Source of the DNA: Gyrodactylus bullatarudis
Lineage: Eukaryota; Platyhelminthes; Monogenea; Gyrodactylidea; Gyrodactylidae
NCBI GenBank assembly: GCA_012064415.1
Contig: SSNU01000228.1
Location: 1 to 64,000, forward strand
Direction: 5' to 3'
Length of the DNA stretch: 64,000 nt
Every line of letters begins with the position of its first letter. Position 1 is the first letter of the stretch. Below are positions 37,501 to 48,992 of this stretch, in pieces. Under the pieces are notes generated by a model that saw only the letters and a list, made by a program, of their open reading frames with translations, searched no databases and was not told where the DNA came from. Both the position numbers and the translations under genes were made by a program.

Positions 37501-40500
37501 CAAGTTGTAGTATAAATTTTCTCTTGAAAGCAAGTTAATTTTATCAAATATTTCTTGTTGCCATGATACTTGAAGAATAAAAATAAGAGTTAAGAACGCT
37601 AATTCATGCAAATATTCTTTGATATAGTTTCTTGATGGACAAAGAAAAGTTATTGAAATTCTTTTATGGGATTTAAAAACTATGTATGGAAATTCAATTC
37701 ATTTTCATTATGTAACGGTTGAAAAATTAAAAACTTGAAATAAAAAATAAGTTGTTTCAAGCAATTAGGTTGTAATTCAGGAAAATATTCAAAGAGATTC
37801 CTGATTGAAATTTGAATCGAATTGTTAGGTTGGAGACTCTGAATTTAGAAAATTGATTGTCCGTGATTCTCACAAAAGAGAAAAAATATTATCTTTTGTC
37901 AGAATCAAATCTTATGACACGCAAAATTTAACGAGTATTTCTTAAAAGTACAAGGTTAAGAGAAGATATTTCTTGGAAGGAATTATTTTCATTTAAAAAG
38001 TCAACTGATTAAGTTTTAATCTGACTCCATGAACTTAGTTTAACTATTAGAATTTTTATATTAGATTCCAGTTTAATTGTAAATACACTAACATGTTGTT
38101 GTTGATTAGATCCGGTGTTCATGGGAGGTGGGGGAGGAGGAGGCGGTGGAGGAGGTGGAGCTGCATTGGGACCGTTATTCGGGCCATTTTGGGGTATTTG
38201 GCCGTTCATACTCATGGGATTCATCTTGTGCGGTAGTGGAGGCGGTATTGGAGGTGCATTCGGATGTTGAGGATGATGGTGCTGATTTGAGGGAGAAGCT
38301 TTTGGTCGCATAGCTGCTAAAAGACTTAATTCATTCTTGGGTAAGGCTAGATCATCACTGCCGTTATCGATGTTAGCATCCAAGTTTTCATCCAAAATTA
38401 CTCCGTTCACTATATGAAATTTCAATGAAATAATAACATTAATTGAATGAAATTTTTATAATCAATGTTAGCGTAGAATTTCTCAATGAACTCAAAAAAC
38501 TGTTGAATTCTATAGTAGTAATAAAGGAATGAGATTTTTTTTATGTATTCAAAGTAATAAGAACCCATTAATATCTCAATTTTATAATTAATTCTAATAA
38601 TACATACATAATGTAGATAGAAATTGATAAATAAAATAAAAGAAATCTTCAAAAATTCAGAAGAGGAGATTAAAATTCATTTTAAGATAGAACAATGTAC
38701 GCAGTTATTTGGAAAATATGAAATTTTACATGTTAATTATGGGTATAACATAATTCATTAGTTGAAGGTAATGTATTTTCATTTCTTTGTTATAGATCTT
38801 GTTACTTTAAATATATTTTTTATGAGATATTTTCGAGTAACTAATGTAAAAAGAATATTATCCTACTTGTTAGTGACCTTAGATAATCAGTTTAAAAATG
38901 GACAGGCAATTAAACTTTGATCAGCTCGTAGTGTCAATTGCAAGCCAATAAGAAAAAGTTTTATTCACCAAATGTACATTTCTTTATGGTTCATCAGTAG
39001 TGACGCATAAATAATGATAAAAGTTTTAAATTCATTGAAAATAATATTTTACAAATTTTGAAAGAAGTATAGTAAAAGTTGAAAAATATTAGAATATAAT
39101 GTGAGCTGAAAAAACACCAAAACTCTTCAATAAATAGCAACAGTGAAGAGAAAAGTGAAAAAGAAATATTATATTCATATATAACTACAAATATGATTTT
39201 AAGCGGATTTTCGGAAGTTTTTGATAAATTACGTGAATCATATCAACGCCATAATCTAAGTTATTTTAGAGAGAACAGAAATTTCATATGTTTAAGATAT
39301 TTTGGAATCCAGATCAGTTTGAAGAAGAAAATACTAGAATAATATGGTAATTTTAAAACATTTCAGCTCCATGTTTAAAAATATAAAAATGACCCAATTT
39401 AATTAATTTTTCCGAAATATTTTCCTCAAATGTAGGCAATAAGATATGGACAAAATATTTTGGCAAAGAGATTAACATGATCAAATACAACATGAAAATG
39501 ATTTTACTCATTTTAGGGATAGCATATAGTATACATATTTATGTGGAATATACTCAAGAGAATACATAAGCTATACAAATATTATAATATATAATTGTAA
39601 TAAGAAAAAAGAAGAATTTTTTAAATACAATAGATTCGTATAACTCACACATCGAACCAAATCTGGTTCGATTAGCCTTGACTAAAGGTAAAATTAATTT
39701 TAAATTGAAGGATTACAAAAGTTTGAGAAAGCCTAATATGTTGAGTAAATTAAAAAAGTACATGAGTAATCACAACATTTTGAGAGAGCTGGACTAGTGA
39801 GAAAGGATTACAGAGTTGTGCATGACCTCAGAGTAAAGATTAATATACAGTATTTTAGTAATCAAATATTTGTAGTCAAAAGTGGAACTGCATCTCTTTC
39901 ACAAATTGAACTCGTTTAAAAGAAATTATCAATAAATTTGAATTAATGAAATTCATTCATCTCTTTTTCAATGCAGATTACTAATAATAATCTTCATGAA
40001 AGTTTCTTTCTTTGCAAATATTTTATTCAATGCAATTTGATAGTTTATTATGATTAGAATGAAGTGAAAGAAAACTTCTGAAGAAAAAGACTTTAAATAA
40101 TTGCCCTATATGGACCGAATTGTAAGTGTTAAGAAGGGTATTTCATAGTCTAATTGAAATTCATCAAGAATCAATCTACGGTGTGACTTGAGATGCATTT
40201 TACGACATTTGGATAGATTGATTTTTAGTCTAAAATTCAAAAAAACCATAAAATGACCTATTTTTGTATTCAAGAAAGAGGACAGAAACATTTCGACAAG
40301 ATTTAGAAAAGATATGTTATCCTCTTGGAATAAATAAACAAGAGCCATAGATTTTTTCATTCATATTTATTTCTATGTGAGAAATGGAAAACTGATTTCT
40401 TAAAATAGGGTCATTTTGTTAAAATTGTAACGTTCATTTAATGGAAAGAGATGGAAACAACCACTTCCAAATTAAAGATAGAGATTTCGTGTACTATGCA

Positions 40501-43500
40501 AGCTAATTCAAACTAAATTTTGATTTTTTAAATTAATAATTATTGAAATACCTAATAATTATGACCCAGATAAATTCCAAATTGATTTAAGTTTAAGCAG
40601 AAATATTCTATTGACCAATTAGTGTTTTAACTGAACTCAAATTCATATTAGAGCATACAAATGAATTTGAAGTAGTTGGCTGAATGAACTCTTCTTGAAC
40701 AAATTCATAATTTATTTCTAATAGAAACTAAGCATGCATTCTAAGTTTACATGAGAATGAATTTAATTATCCCTGTGTTGAAATTAAATGTAAAAATCAA
40801 AGGGAATCAAATTATTTTTGAAAGCAAACACTATCGTTGGCGATTTCAGTAACAAGAAGTAAAAGTACAACAGTAAGAAAGATGTAGATTTCTTTGGGTA
40901 TAACTTTTATTTATCTCATTCATGGCAATTTTTTAATTGGATTTGAAAAGAAAAAGAGCTACGGGAAAAAACAAGGGAAATTTTTTAATTCACTCTCTTT
41001 TCAAGCAATGCAAAAGAAACGAATGTGAAAAGTACACTGAAATATAGAGAAGCAATTCATTTCGAAACTAGATCAACAACAGTTGTACTTGGAATATTTT
41101 TATTATTACAAGAAAAATGAGAGGAAAAGTAAAAAAACCTGTTTTCAATCTTCATGAGAGATGAAAAATGATCTTTTCCCACGAAATAATTATAATTTAG
41201 AGTCTTGACAAGGATATAATTTTCTGCATTCTTTTTTTTGCAAGAAAGCACTCCTTATATTTTGTAAGACAAGAATTTTACTAAAATTAAAGACAAAAAC
41301 AATTCTAAAGACCATTAGTCATCTTGTAAGATAAGAACGCTCATAAATATGAATCAAAAATCTAAATATTATTTTCCACTTGAGTTGAAATTGTAGTCAA
41401 GATTATTTTGGAGCATGCTAAAACGGAAAGTGAAATACATATTTTTCACTATCGTTTATTCACAAGGAGTGTATCCTATTTATTATAAGGAGATGAAACT
41501 ATAGTAGTATTTGGATACAAATCTATTTCAAGAGTTTACCGTTTAGTAAAATAGAACAAGATTGAATTTTGTTGAGGAAAAGAGATTGAAATTAAGTATT
41601 TCTTTAAAACGGAATTCTAAAAAGAAACGGAAATGTAATGGAAATTTCCACGAAGAGATTTTAAAAAAATAAATTTCAAATTCCCAGACAGAAAAATGAC
41701 ATGCTTTCCATTAGAATTTTGTAAAAGAAGAAGATTCAAGTACAAACAAAAGTAAGTAATGATAAAAAGGGGTTTGTTAAGTAATTTACTAGCTATGCTG
41801 CCCATTTTGAAAGCATTAATTTCCATGTTAATGTAAATTGGTATTTTTTCGAAAGGCTTTCACAATCATGGTTTTGATAAAATTGTACTAATATAATATT
41901 GAAGATTTCATGAGCAAAACTGAATCCCACTTTACTTCCCTGAAGAGAATATCTATTATTACAGTATAAACAATATAACGGTACAAACTTTTTATTTCTT
42001 AGAGAAGTTTATTTTTCAAAATCTTACTTGGCCATTGAGAGACTTATATATGAGAGGTTTAGAAAAATTTCCATTTTATTATTTAGAAACTTTTTTACTG
42101 ATATTAATATTTCAGAATATCAGTTAAGAGACAAAACAGTAATATTTTACTAGCCAATTAAACTTATATAGTCAATCGAGAATAAACAATATCACTAATT
42201 GAATCTCAAAAATTTCAAAAATAATATTAAAGAAATGTCTAAACTCTGATTTAAAATCAAGAATATTAAAATTTATCAATATTATAATCATTAGGGGTAG
42301 ATGGAAATTTCACTAGAAAATAGACTATGACCGAAAAAGTCAAAAGAATTCATATTACATGAAATTTCCACTAGAATCTGATTTAAAATCATTTGAGTAT
42401 TTTTCTCTGTTAGTTTTCTTGTCGTCTCAATGGGAAATACGTAAGTCTTAAGAAGAAAAATGGAAAACGATAGATAAATAAATTATTTTTTCAAGTTTAA
42501 TTTCCTTTTTCTCCTTTGATAAGATAATTTTTTAGCTGACGATTATCAGCAATAGATTAGAATAAATGTCAATCAACGTAAGCTGCATTTATATGCATAG
42601 AACCGGGAAATCTTTATGCCTACAATTATGGCTTGAATTTATTGCTAAACTCTATAATACACAGAAGAGTAGGGTCCCAATAACAATCATACAATACTAG
42701 TATTCTCCTGTCTGAACAATGTAAGTAAGATTGTTCCATCTGTTATCGGCAATCAAAATTGAGTTTAAATACTATTGTCGATCTTGATTTCGTACTTTTT
42801 CAAGAATCAACACATTTGTCTAGGGAATATTCTTTTCAAATACAGTTCATCTTCATTAGGGCCGTCACAAAATAGCATTTTAATAGCATATGAAAAATAC
42901 TATGTACTACTTGTAAGTAAATTATAAAAATAATCTATTCAGGCTTTAGAAACAGTATGAATCAAATGAAAAGACGAAAATTATCAAGAAATATAAGATT
43001 TTTTTCATGTTACCTTTAATCTGACAAAGGCTTACTCCAGAAAAAAAAAGAAATATCCTTGAAGCTCAAGAATGATAATGAAATCGAAAATAGCTTTTTG
43101 ACCGCCCTTGATAATTTATCACATTGGTAAGCTGATTTTAACCTTTTTACTTGGTCTTTCAAAGAGATTTATACTTACTTAATCTTGAAATGATTGATTT
43201 TACCATTATAATTCCACTTAGTGGTGTACAGGAAACAGATGTATTTTCTAGGAGAAGTGAGATAGAAATCTGGAGTAGATATTTAATTGGGGGGGTTAAG
43301 AGGAATGTAGATTCAAGAAAATTTGTACTTTTAGTATGAATCATATTGATTTGTGCACAAACCAATCCTACGTCGCTCAAGTATCCGTGAAAAAATACTA
43401 TAACAAAATAAACATACAAGTACACAAACACTCTATAGATGGATAATTTTTATTGTTTAATTTTTGGAGAATATTTTATGACTTTCCCTTTATAATGTGA

Positions 43501-46500
43501 AGAAGAAAAAGTTTAGAAACCTATTATCTACTTCGTTTTATGAGTTATCGAATAAAACTATATTTCAAGTCGAAATACAGTATTAGAATTATTAGATTTT
43601 AAAATCAGATTCAAGACCAAAACGCATGATTATAACGAGAAGAACCACTGAGCAATTGAAAATTGTAATGAACAAAACTACTTTTTATTACAGTTTTAGA
43701 GGAGAAATAAGAAAACATCTATTCAGAATATGGAGTGAGTCAATTTACTTTTGAATTCGAGGCCATGAAAATTTCATGCTTTTTCTTTAGAATTTTAATT
43801 TTTTTCTAATAAAATTTATTTCTAAAATTTTTACTTCCAATCAACATTGAAATAATTTAGTACTGGAATAAGTAAAAGTTTAAATTTTATATACCAGACA
43901 AGATTCATGTTCAATCTATATAGTTCAAGTCTTGTTTTTGGGACTAATCTCGTGACATATAAACTGCGCAGATTTTTTCTTTCTCTCCTTCACTTCGGCA
44001 TCGAAAAATTTCAAAGCTCAGACAACATTCGATACTAACCCGAATGGTTGTTAAATTCATTTTCAAATGCTTCAGAAATGTCCTGTGATTGACTATACCT
44101 TTGTAAAGTGAACTGGATGAGTTGTAGAAGAGTTTCTTTCAAACTGATATTAGGTAAATTTTGATATTTTTTGGTAATATGGGATTTTTGTATATCAGAA
44201 CAAGAAAAAATGCTGACTTTCGAAAATGTGTTTTTCTCAGTTAAAAAATCAATTTTTGATCAAGGCAAAAATTTTACAGTATTTGAATGTGGTCATAAAA
44301 TTTTTCGGTGATTTCGCTAATGGAATAAGGCATAAATGTTAATTTATATTTTTCTAGAAGTTCTACTCAAAAAATAGAGATTCGTCAATGAAAATATTTT
44401 TTTACGCTCTGGATACTTGAAGGTCTAACCCATAAAAAATGGGGTAGATTATTTTCAGTTTTTACCTAATGTAACTCGAAAACTCTATTGATTAATTTTT
44501 CAAAAATTCTCTAAAAAGACTTTATAAATCATAGTGAGTTTGCTCAAAATTAGAAATACACAGTTTATTAGCAAACTGATGAATGGTAGAAATCTGATGT
44601 AAAAATTAATTTTGATTTGATTTTTATCGTGAAAGATGATGAACCGGATCTATAAATATGTATGAAGATATTGCTATAAAGACAAATAAATGAAAATCTT
44701 AGAGATTACAGTTCAAGTGCAGCACATCGCGTATATACTCTCTCATCTTAGTTAGTCGGTTGAGATAAATATCAACTATAGAGATATCTATCTATATTAT
44801 TCTTTCTCTAGTTATAAATTATATATATACGGTATTCTCTATTTATTATCATCTATAGATGGATGATGCATTATATCACTACTTGTGATTATAATCATTG
44901 TGAAATATAGAAATGTATTCAACTATTCAATATGATAATGATCACTCTGTCGGATCATCAACAAATAACCTAAAGATGTACATCTTCTCAGAAGAAGAAA
45001 AATCAAGTTTAACAGACAGTAGTCAAAAGTAAGAGACAGTTGAAAGAAAGAGTAATGATGAATCAAAGAAGAAAAACAACCGAGGTGAGAAAGTGAAACT
45101 AAATAAGACTAATACTGTATAACAGACAAGCTTTCTCAAACGAGAGTGCATGTGTTTCTCATTTTGTTTTATTTTTGATAAACAGAAGAGCTCACGTAAA
45201 GTTATTTTTAAAAAACAAATCTAACATGTATGCCTAGCTAGGTTATGAGAAGAGAGGAGAAGAAATACATCAGATTAATTTACCAAGAAAGTAATATGCT
45301 TATCAAATTAATAAGATTTTATTGATCTGTCTGGTCTATGTGGGGACAGAGTAACAAAAAAAATTCTCCTCTCTATTATGTAGACATGCCATGTGACTTG
45401 TTAAAAACTTTTTATTATCTATAAACTTGTATAGAGTTGCAGCCTTGAGATTTTTCTGTCTCTACCCAGCTCAAAGTTATCCCAACTTTTGAGATTATCA
45501 TTTTTTCAATTCTTTCAACTATAATATTCAAACCACTTGGGTTATGAGAATAAATAAATAAAATATACAAAAGTTTACTTCCTACTTGGTGGGATAACTG
45601 AATAAACTCGCTTTCAAATGAATAATGAAAAAATAATATCGAAACATTAATTGCCTGATTTCCTCGAAGATATTCTGAGGGTGCTGATTAATGGTCATGC
45701 TAGTGGTTAGAACAACCAAGATATTTAGGTGAAAAAAACTTTTATTTTCGTCGACTATCTTCGAAGTTGGTGTAAGGTCTGAAGAGAGTCCATTAGTCAG
45801 CACCCTCAGAAAAAATAATAATTTAGATATCCTTCAATTGAAAGTATGACTTGAGAAAGAAATCTGTGGGTCTTGAAGGGTCAAGAAAATCTAGGATTTT
45901 TTGGTAATGAACTTGTAATCAATTTCTAATAAAAATCTTTATTCAGGTTTTTTATTTTTTCTTATATTATAGAAAATAGCAGAGATCTTTTTTATTTGCA
46001 AGACACCTTGTCTCCAAGCCTGAACAAGAAAAAATTAATTTGTTCTTCAGATAAAAGAAACAGAGGATTGTTTGCCCAGGATTTTTCCCTGGTATAAATT
46101 TTTTATTATCATCATTACTTTCTCCACATAGTAGAGAGAGTAAATTTATGGATTACCTTCTTTTATTCACATAAAATAATACAAATAGTATGACTCATTC
46201 ACAACTGTACTACTAGTTCTAGCCTTAATCAGTAGCATTATCATTATTGACTATGCAATCCATGATAACGTGAACATACATGCATGCTTATTGATGGTGT
46301 GTCTATCTCTCAATCATTAAAAGAAAAAAATGTCTCTTCATCTTTCACTTTAGCAAGCTTTCTCTAAAAGCAACAATACAAGGTCTGACACGTTTTCAGT
46401 AAAGAAGCACATCCACAAAGCTTCCCATGTTACATTTTTTTACGGATAATCTTGTCATTTAGTTTAGATATCTTTTGACTGATCATGAAACTGTTTATAT

Positions 46501-47638
46501 AGCATAGGTTCTTTCATTTAAATTGAACTTTTAAATTCTTAATTTTCTAATCCCAAAAAGTAATATGTAATTTAATTTTAGAGTCGAATGTTGCTTCAAA
46601 TCGAATAAAGTTTATGGTATAATTTAAACAATTCGGGAAAAGAATACTCACAATTCTTATGAACATTATTTCCATTTTGATTAGAAATCATCTGTCCAAT
46701 AACATCGTAGTCATCATTTGCTAAATGATGAAATCCATTACGTCCGTTTTGTTGATGACCATGAATATTAGAGGTCAATGTTTCTGTAGGAGCATAATGC
46801 ATTGATGGAGGTGCTGTGGAAGCTGCAGTAGCTGGGTTACTAGCACTACTAACTCCTGAAGATGATGCATAAGAGTTTAAGCTACCACTTCCATAGTGAT
46901 AGTTTGAGCCATTCTGGAGTCCACTAATAGAACTCAATTGACGCCTATGACCGTTTTCAAGCCCATTTCCGTTAACTGAAGTTGTGGAATATTGGCAAAC
47001 TTGATTTTGAGATCCTAGACGGCCATTAGCAGGTTGGTTAGTGGGAATAGTACTGGAATAAACACTTGATCTATTTCCATTTGACAATTGACCACAAGAG
47101 TCCCTGAAAATAATTGGGAATCGAAATTGCGAGCTAGATTTCTAATTCTTACAACTAGACAAAAACTTACTCTTTCATCATATTTTCTTGACCAATATCT
47201 CGAACCTAGATAGGAAAATTTTAATTATGATTATATTTAAAAATTCTGAATAAAATTTGAACCTACATTTGTTTCTTGAGATGTTGCATATGGTTTTAGA
47301 CTATCAATAATCTGAATAATTGCTTTGTTGAAAGCATCTGAATCTTTAATATCTGTAAAGTGTAATCCGTAAACCTGAGAATCTGTAACATCTCTCCATT
47401 GTTGGAATTGTCCATAAGATTTGTATTTCAAGCCAGCTTTGATGAATGAATTAAGTACAACAGTGTTATCTGGCTGACGCCACGCTACAATTCGATAAAC
47501 ATCAGAATTTTCTCTTTTCAAGATCTGTACACAAGAAAGAGCTTGGACATCGCCACTTGGCACCCATGTCTGCTGGGCCTGTTTGAAAACCAAAACAAAA
47601 GCGTTTATTGTAATTATAGGAAGTTCACGGAACGACAT
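22417..47638 (-). CDS. ena: Enabled / Ena-VASP family actin regulator, seven exons over 25 kb
   Basis: Minus-strand exons in gene order: 47267-47638, 47171-47205, 46652-47103, 38093-38409, 33554-33844, 26726-26850 and 22417-22543. All junctions are GT-AG and keep phase, giving 572 aa. Ena/VASP proteins bind barbed ends of actin filaments and profilin-actin at leading edges and junctions and promote filament elongation. Residues 1-124 are a divergent EVH1 domain, with TWVPSG and QQWRD matching the conserved Trp positions. A Ser/Asn/Gly-rich linker follows (about 136-286), then two runs of 12 prolines in exons 4 and 5 that suit profilin and SH3 ligands. After them come SLISQAKMN (G-actin-binding block position) and MMAEMQRKILARRIALDKA (like the F-actin block MEEMNAMLARRRKAT of VASP). 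The last exon gives a short coiled coil, the tetramerisation block. Smaller exons in the long introns could be missed. Confidence 0.9.
22544..26725 (-). other. Enabled intron 6
   Basis: 4.2 kb of AT-rich intron. I see no gene, no clear mobile element and no strong repeat. Confidence 0.5.
26726..26850 (-). CDS. ena: Enabled exon 6 (linker)
   Basis: It encodes TKPEPVSNLNDGGVLNKQ and an Asn/Gly-rich stretch ending NNHHG. It starts in phase 0 after TTTTAG and ends two bases into a codon before GTAAG. No domain. It is placed by phase and by its position between the F-actin block and the coiled coil. Confidence 0.75.
26851..28609 (-). other. Enabled intron 5, part 3' of the transposon
   Basis: AT-rich intron sequence with no supported feature. 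The rest of the same intron, 30316-33553, also shows nothing beyond open frames of chance length. Confidence 0.45.
28610..30070 (-). mobile_element. Tc1/mariner-IS630-type DNA transposon, inactive, in Enabled intron 5
   Basis: The element is 28612-30068 with perfect 20-bp terminal inverted repeats (CCTTTTACAGACGAAAATGA at the left, its inverse at the right) and a TA duplication at 28610-28611 and 30069-30070. It contains one degraded transposase gene on the minus strand. The size of 1.46 kb is normal for a full-length element of this group. Perfect ends with a damaged coding region imply fairly recent insertion of an already dead or soon-dead copy. Confidence 0.88.
28887..29853 (-). pseudogene. 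DDE transposase pseudogene (Tc1/mariner/IS630 superfamily)
   Basis: Start MPKHDENIRKK at 29853; an upstream in-frame start at 29931 is less likely. Residues 1-60 form a helix-turn-helix (LAKLCNIPYSTAYRWV). The catalytic core shows Asp149 in LFLDETNF and Asp232 in LIIDNAPCH. The third acidic residue should fall in an NPIE motif, but the sequence is NPIK (Lys265), and a 1-base deletion follows at once (about 29050), closing the frame at 29041. In the next frame the expected C-terminus (WSVFKSKVKKIL onward) continues to a TGA at 28887-28889. Two independent lesions therefore inactivate the enzyme. Confidence 0.88.
30090..30315. repeat. MITE with 58-bp inverted arms
   Basis: Left arm 30090-30147 and right arm 30257-30314 are near-perfect inverses (TATTGAAACATCTTATTTTT block and its mirror). 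It sits 20 bp from the right end of the DDE transposon, which shares no terminal sequence with it. No coding capacity. Confidence 0.65.
33554..33844 (-). CDS. ena: Enabled exon 5 (second proline tract and actin-binding blocks)
   Basis: 97 codons: IIRQNGGPV, 12 prolines, then SLGSLISQAKMNLNN and MMAEMQRKILARRIALDKA. The latter two fit EVH2 blocks A and B. Block A lacks the usual basic KLRK-type core, so G-actin binding may be weak. Acceptor CATTAG, donor GTGAGT. Confidence 0.88.
33845..38092 (-). other. Enabled intron 4
   Basis: 4.2 kb. No gene or convincing repeat found. Confidence 0.5.
38093..38409 (-). CDS. ena: Enabled exon 4 (first proline tract)
   Basis: It begins LNGVILDENLD after the TATAG acceptor and includes PPIPPPLPHKM, then 12 consecutive prolines before MNTGSNQQQH. 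Donor GTTAGT. Ligand site for profilin and SH3 domains by family knowledge. Confidence 0.85.
45646..45699 (-). CDS. small conserved exon or ORF, second copy (MTINQHPQNIFEEIRQLM)
   Basis: Minus-strand ATG at 45696-45698. The peptide shares MT..Q.P.NIFEEIRQLM with the plus-strand copy at 5884. Codons differ mostly in the third base. It is preceded by CTAG-C-ATG, acceptor-like, and similarity ends at a GT. It lies inside Enabled intron 3 on the same strand, so it could be an alternative exon or a mobile-element relic. Function unknown. Confidence 0.3.
45674..45810. repeat. inverted repeat with 20-bp arms
   Basis: TCTGAGGGTGCTGATTAATG at 45674-45693 is matched by its inverse at 45791-45810 with one difference. 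The left arm overlaps the conserved small exon. Confidence 0.6.
46652..47205 (-). CDS. ena: Enabled exons 2 and 3 (linker)
   Basis: Exon 2 is only 35 nt (47171-47205; VRDIGQENMMK). Exon 3 (46652-47103) gives a Ser, Asn, Gly and Gln-rich low-complexity linker with SMHYAPTETLTSN and DDYDVIGQM. Splice phases (0, 2 and 1) fit. The linker shows no known domain. Confidence 0.8.
47267..47638 (-). CDS. ena: Enabled exon 1 (EVH1 domain)
   Basis: It encodes residues 1-124: start MSFRELPIITINAFVLVF, then TWVPSGDVQALSCVQIL, VVLNSFIKAGLKYKSYGQF and QQWRD. EVH1 binds FPPPP-type ligands. Donor GTAGGT at 47265-47266. The exon is 372 nt and ends in phase 0. Confidence 0.92.
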
Positions 47639-47800
47639 TTGTATTATTATGTTTTAGAAATGATATTTATTCCATAAACATAACAAAACCATAAACAATG
47701 ATTTTCAAAATGTACAAACGATTTTGATTGGTCACTGATTTTAGAACTTAAACAAACTTGTGTTCCAACTAATTCGGCTTTGTTTTAAATAAGATTATTC
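47639..47800. promoter_or_regulatory. bidirectional promoter region between ena and MED21
   Basis: Only 162 bp separate the two start codons on opposite strands. An inverted CCAAT box (GATTGGTCAC, ATTGG core at 47727-47731) sits near the middle, and no TATA box is evident. CCAAT without TATA is common in divergent housekeeping promoters. Inferred from spacing and motif only. Confidence 0.4.
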
Positions 47801-48250
47801 ATGGCAGACAGGTTAACTGAACTTCAAGACGCAATTAATATTCAAGCAGAAAATTTCTGCAACGCCATTGGTGTAATTCAACAAACAGCTCAGCCAAGTT
47901 TTTTTCCTGACTTCAATTGGGCTACTAGACCGATTAAACCTGAAATTCAAGAATTAATAGACAATCCACCACCCGAAGACTCGTGTAAAGAATTTTCTCA
48001 ATTGATAACAAATACTGCTAAACAAATAGATCTACTTATAAATTCTTTGCCAGAGGAGGAATTAAATTCTACAGCTGAAAAACAACAAACAAGTGCTTAT
48101 ATTAACGAATATCGTAAAGAAGGTATCAAATTAGTAGATTTAATAAGTTCACAGCTTGAAGATCGGCTTTCCAAAGTTCGAAACATTCTATCAAATATAG
48201 CCAGAACTCAATTGATACTACAGTCTCTTGAAAATAGTTATGACTATTGA
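47801..48250 (+). CDS. MED21: Mediator complex subunit 21 (MED21/SRB7)
   Basis: Single exon, 149 aa, about the length of human MED21 (144 aa). It begins MADRLTELQDAINIQAENFC and continues NAIGVIQQTAQPSFF, matching the family start MADRLTQLQDAVN...FCNAIGVLQQ. The middle has KQIDLLINSLPEEE, like IARTAKDIDVLIDSLPSEE, followed by a long helix. MED21 pairs with MED7 in the middle module of Mediator, a nuclear coactivator of RNA polymerase II. It is divergent from ena by 162 bp. Its stop TGA (48248-48250) overlaps the start of the next gene. Confidence 0.93.
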   Translation: MADRLTELQDAINIQAENFCNAIGVIQQTAQPSFFPDFNWATRPIKPEIQELIDNPPPEDSCKEFSQLITNTAKQIDLLINSLPEEELNSTAEKQQTSAYINEYRKEGIKLVDLISSQLEDRLSKVRNILSNIARTQLILQSLENSYDY

Positions 48251-48992
48251 AATGTCTGAATCAACTATTGTCTATAATCTTGATTATCACATGTCAGAGA
48301 ATTCTAGAATTTGGAGAAGATACATATCTCTGACACTTTTTATATTCATTTCTATACAGCTTTGTAAAACATTCCTACCAAGTTTTGTACAATATGTAAA
48401 ATCCTTTATTTTATCAGATGCTTGTAATCGTAAAAACCAAATAAAGAGATTGAAAAACGAGCTAACTGAACTAAAATCTCAGTTGAAACAATACAATATG
48501 ACAGATCAATTTTCTCTCTACTCTAAAAATCAAAGAAAGATTAATAACTGCGAGAAAGAGCTACGCAAGTATACTTCAATACAAGATGTAGATACTGTCA
48601 AAACAGGATTCATTATAAAGATACTGCTATTCATTGTCCAATCCATTGGTGTCTCCTATATTATTTCTAATGCTCCAGCTATGCACTTTTTTTCCGAGAG
48701 ACTCATGAATGAAGAGATTGTCAAACATTATAAATTTCCTAATTTTTTCATTAATCTTTTCAACATGCTCTATTATATTCCATGCTGGTTAATAGCTATC
48801 TTGATTATATCAATTACCGGTTCAATTTATACAAAATTTGAAAAGAAATTTTACAAAAAACCTGCAAATGACAATCTTCTCTCGGGCTTACTTACTTTGC
48901 TCACCAACGGAGGACTTCCTAATGTTATGCCAAGTTTTAATTTTCAAGAAAAATCTCTTGGCGAGAAATTGATTCACGAACCTTTAGATTAA
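48240..48992 (+). CDS. WRB: GET1/WRB, membrane receptor for tail-anchored protein insertion
   Basis: Single exon, 250 aa from the ATG at 48240, or 246 aa from the ATG at 48252. The first start lies inside the last codons of MED21; the second is 1 nt after its stop. Family features: membrane helix 1 near YISLTLFIFISIQLC with LPSF at its end, a cytosolic coiled coil ending in QLKQYNMTDQFSLYSKNQRK (compare WRB ELSTVNMMDEFARYARLERK), helix 2 (IIKILLFIVQSIGVSYIIS) and helix 3 (YYIPCWLIAILIISITGSIY). WRB with CAML receives tail-anchored proteins from TRC40/GET3 at the ER. It is longer than human WRB (174 aa), with an extra C-terminal tail of about 45 aa. Confidence 0.87.
   Translation: MTIEMSESTIVYNLDYHMSENSRIWRRYISLTLFIFISIQLCKTFLPSFVQYVKSFILSDACNRKNQIKRLKNELTELKSQLKQYNMTDQFSLYSKNQRKINNCEKELRKYTSIQDVDTVKTGFIIKILLFIVQSIGVSYIISNAPAMHFFSERLMNEEIVKHYKFPNFFINLFNMLYYIPCWLIAILIISITGSIYTKFEKKFYKKPANDNLLSGLLTLLTNGGLPNVMPSFNFQEKSLGEKLIHEPLD

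Larger units (their letters stand above)
38410..46651 (-). other. Enabled intron 3
   Basis: 8.2 kb. The only item I can support is the small conserved peptide sequence near 45646-45699 and the inverted repeat around it. The remainder is AT-rich and unremarkable. Confidence 0.5.

Noticed and set aside
38128..38313. Plus-strand frame rich in Glu, Val and Gly opposite Enabled exon 4
   Set aside because: It is the antisense of the proline-rich exon; the repeats keep both strands open.
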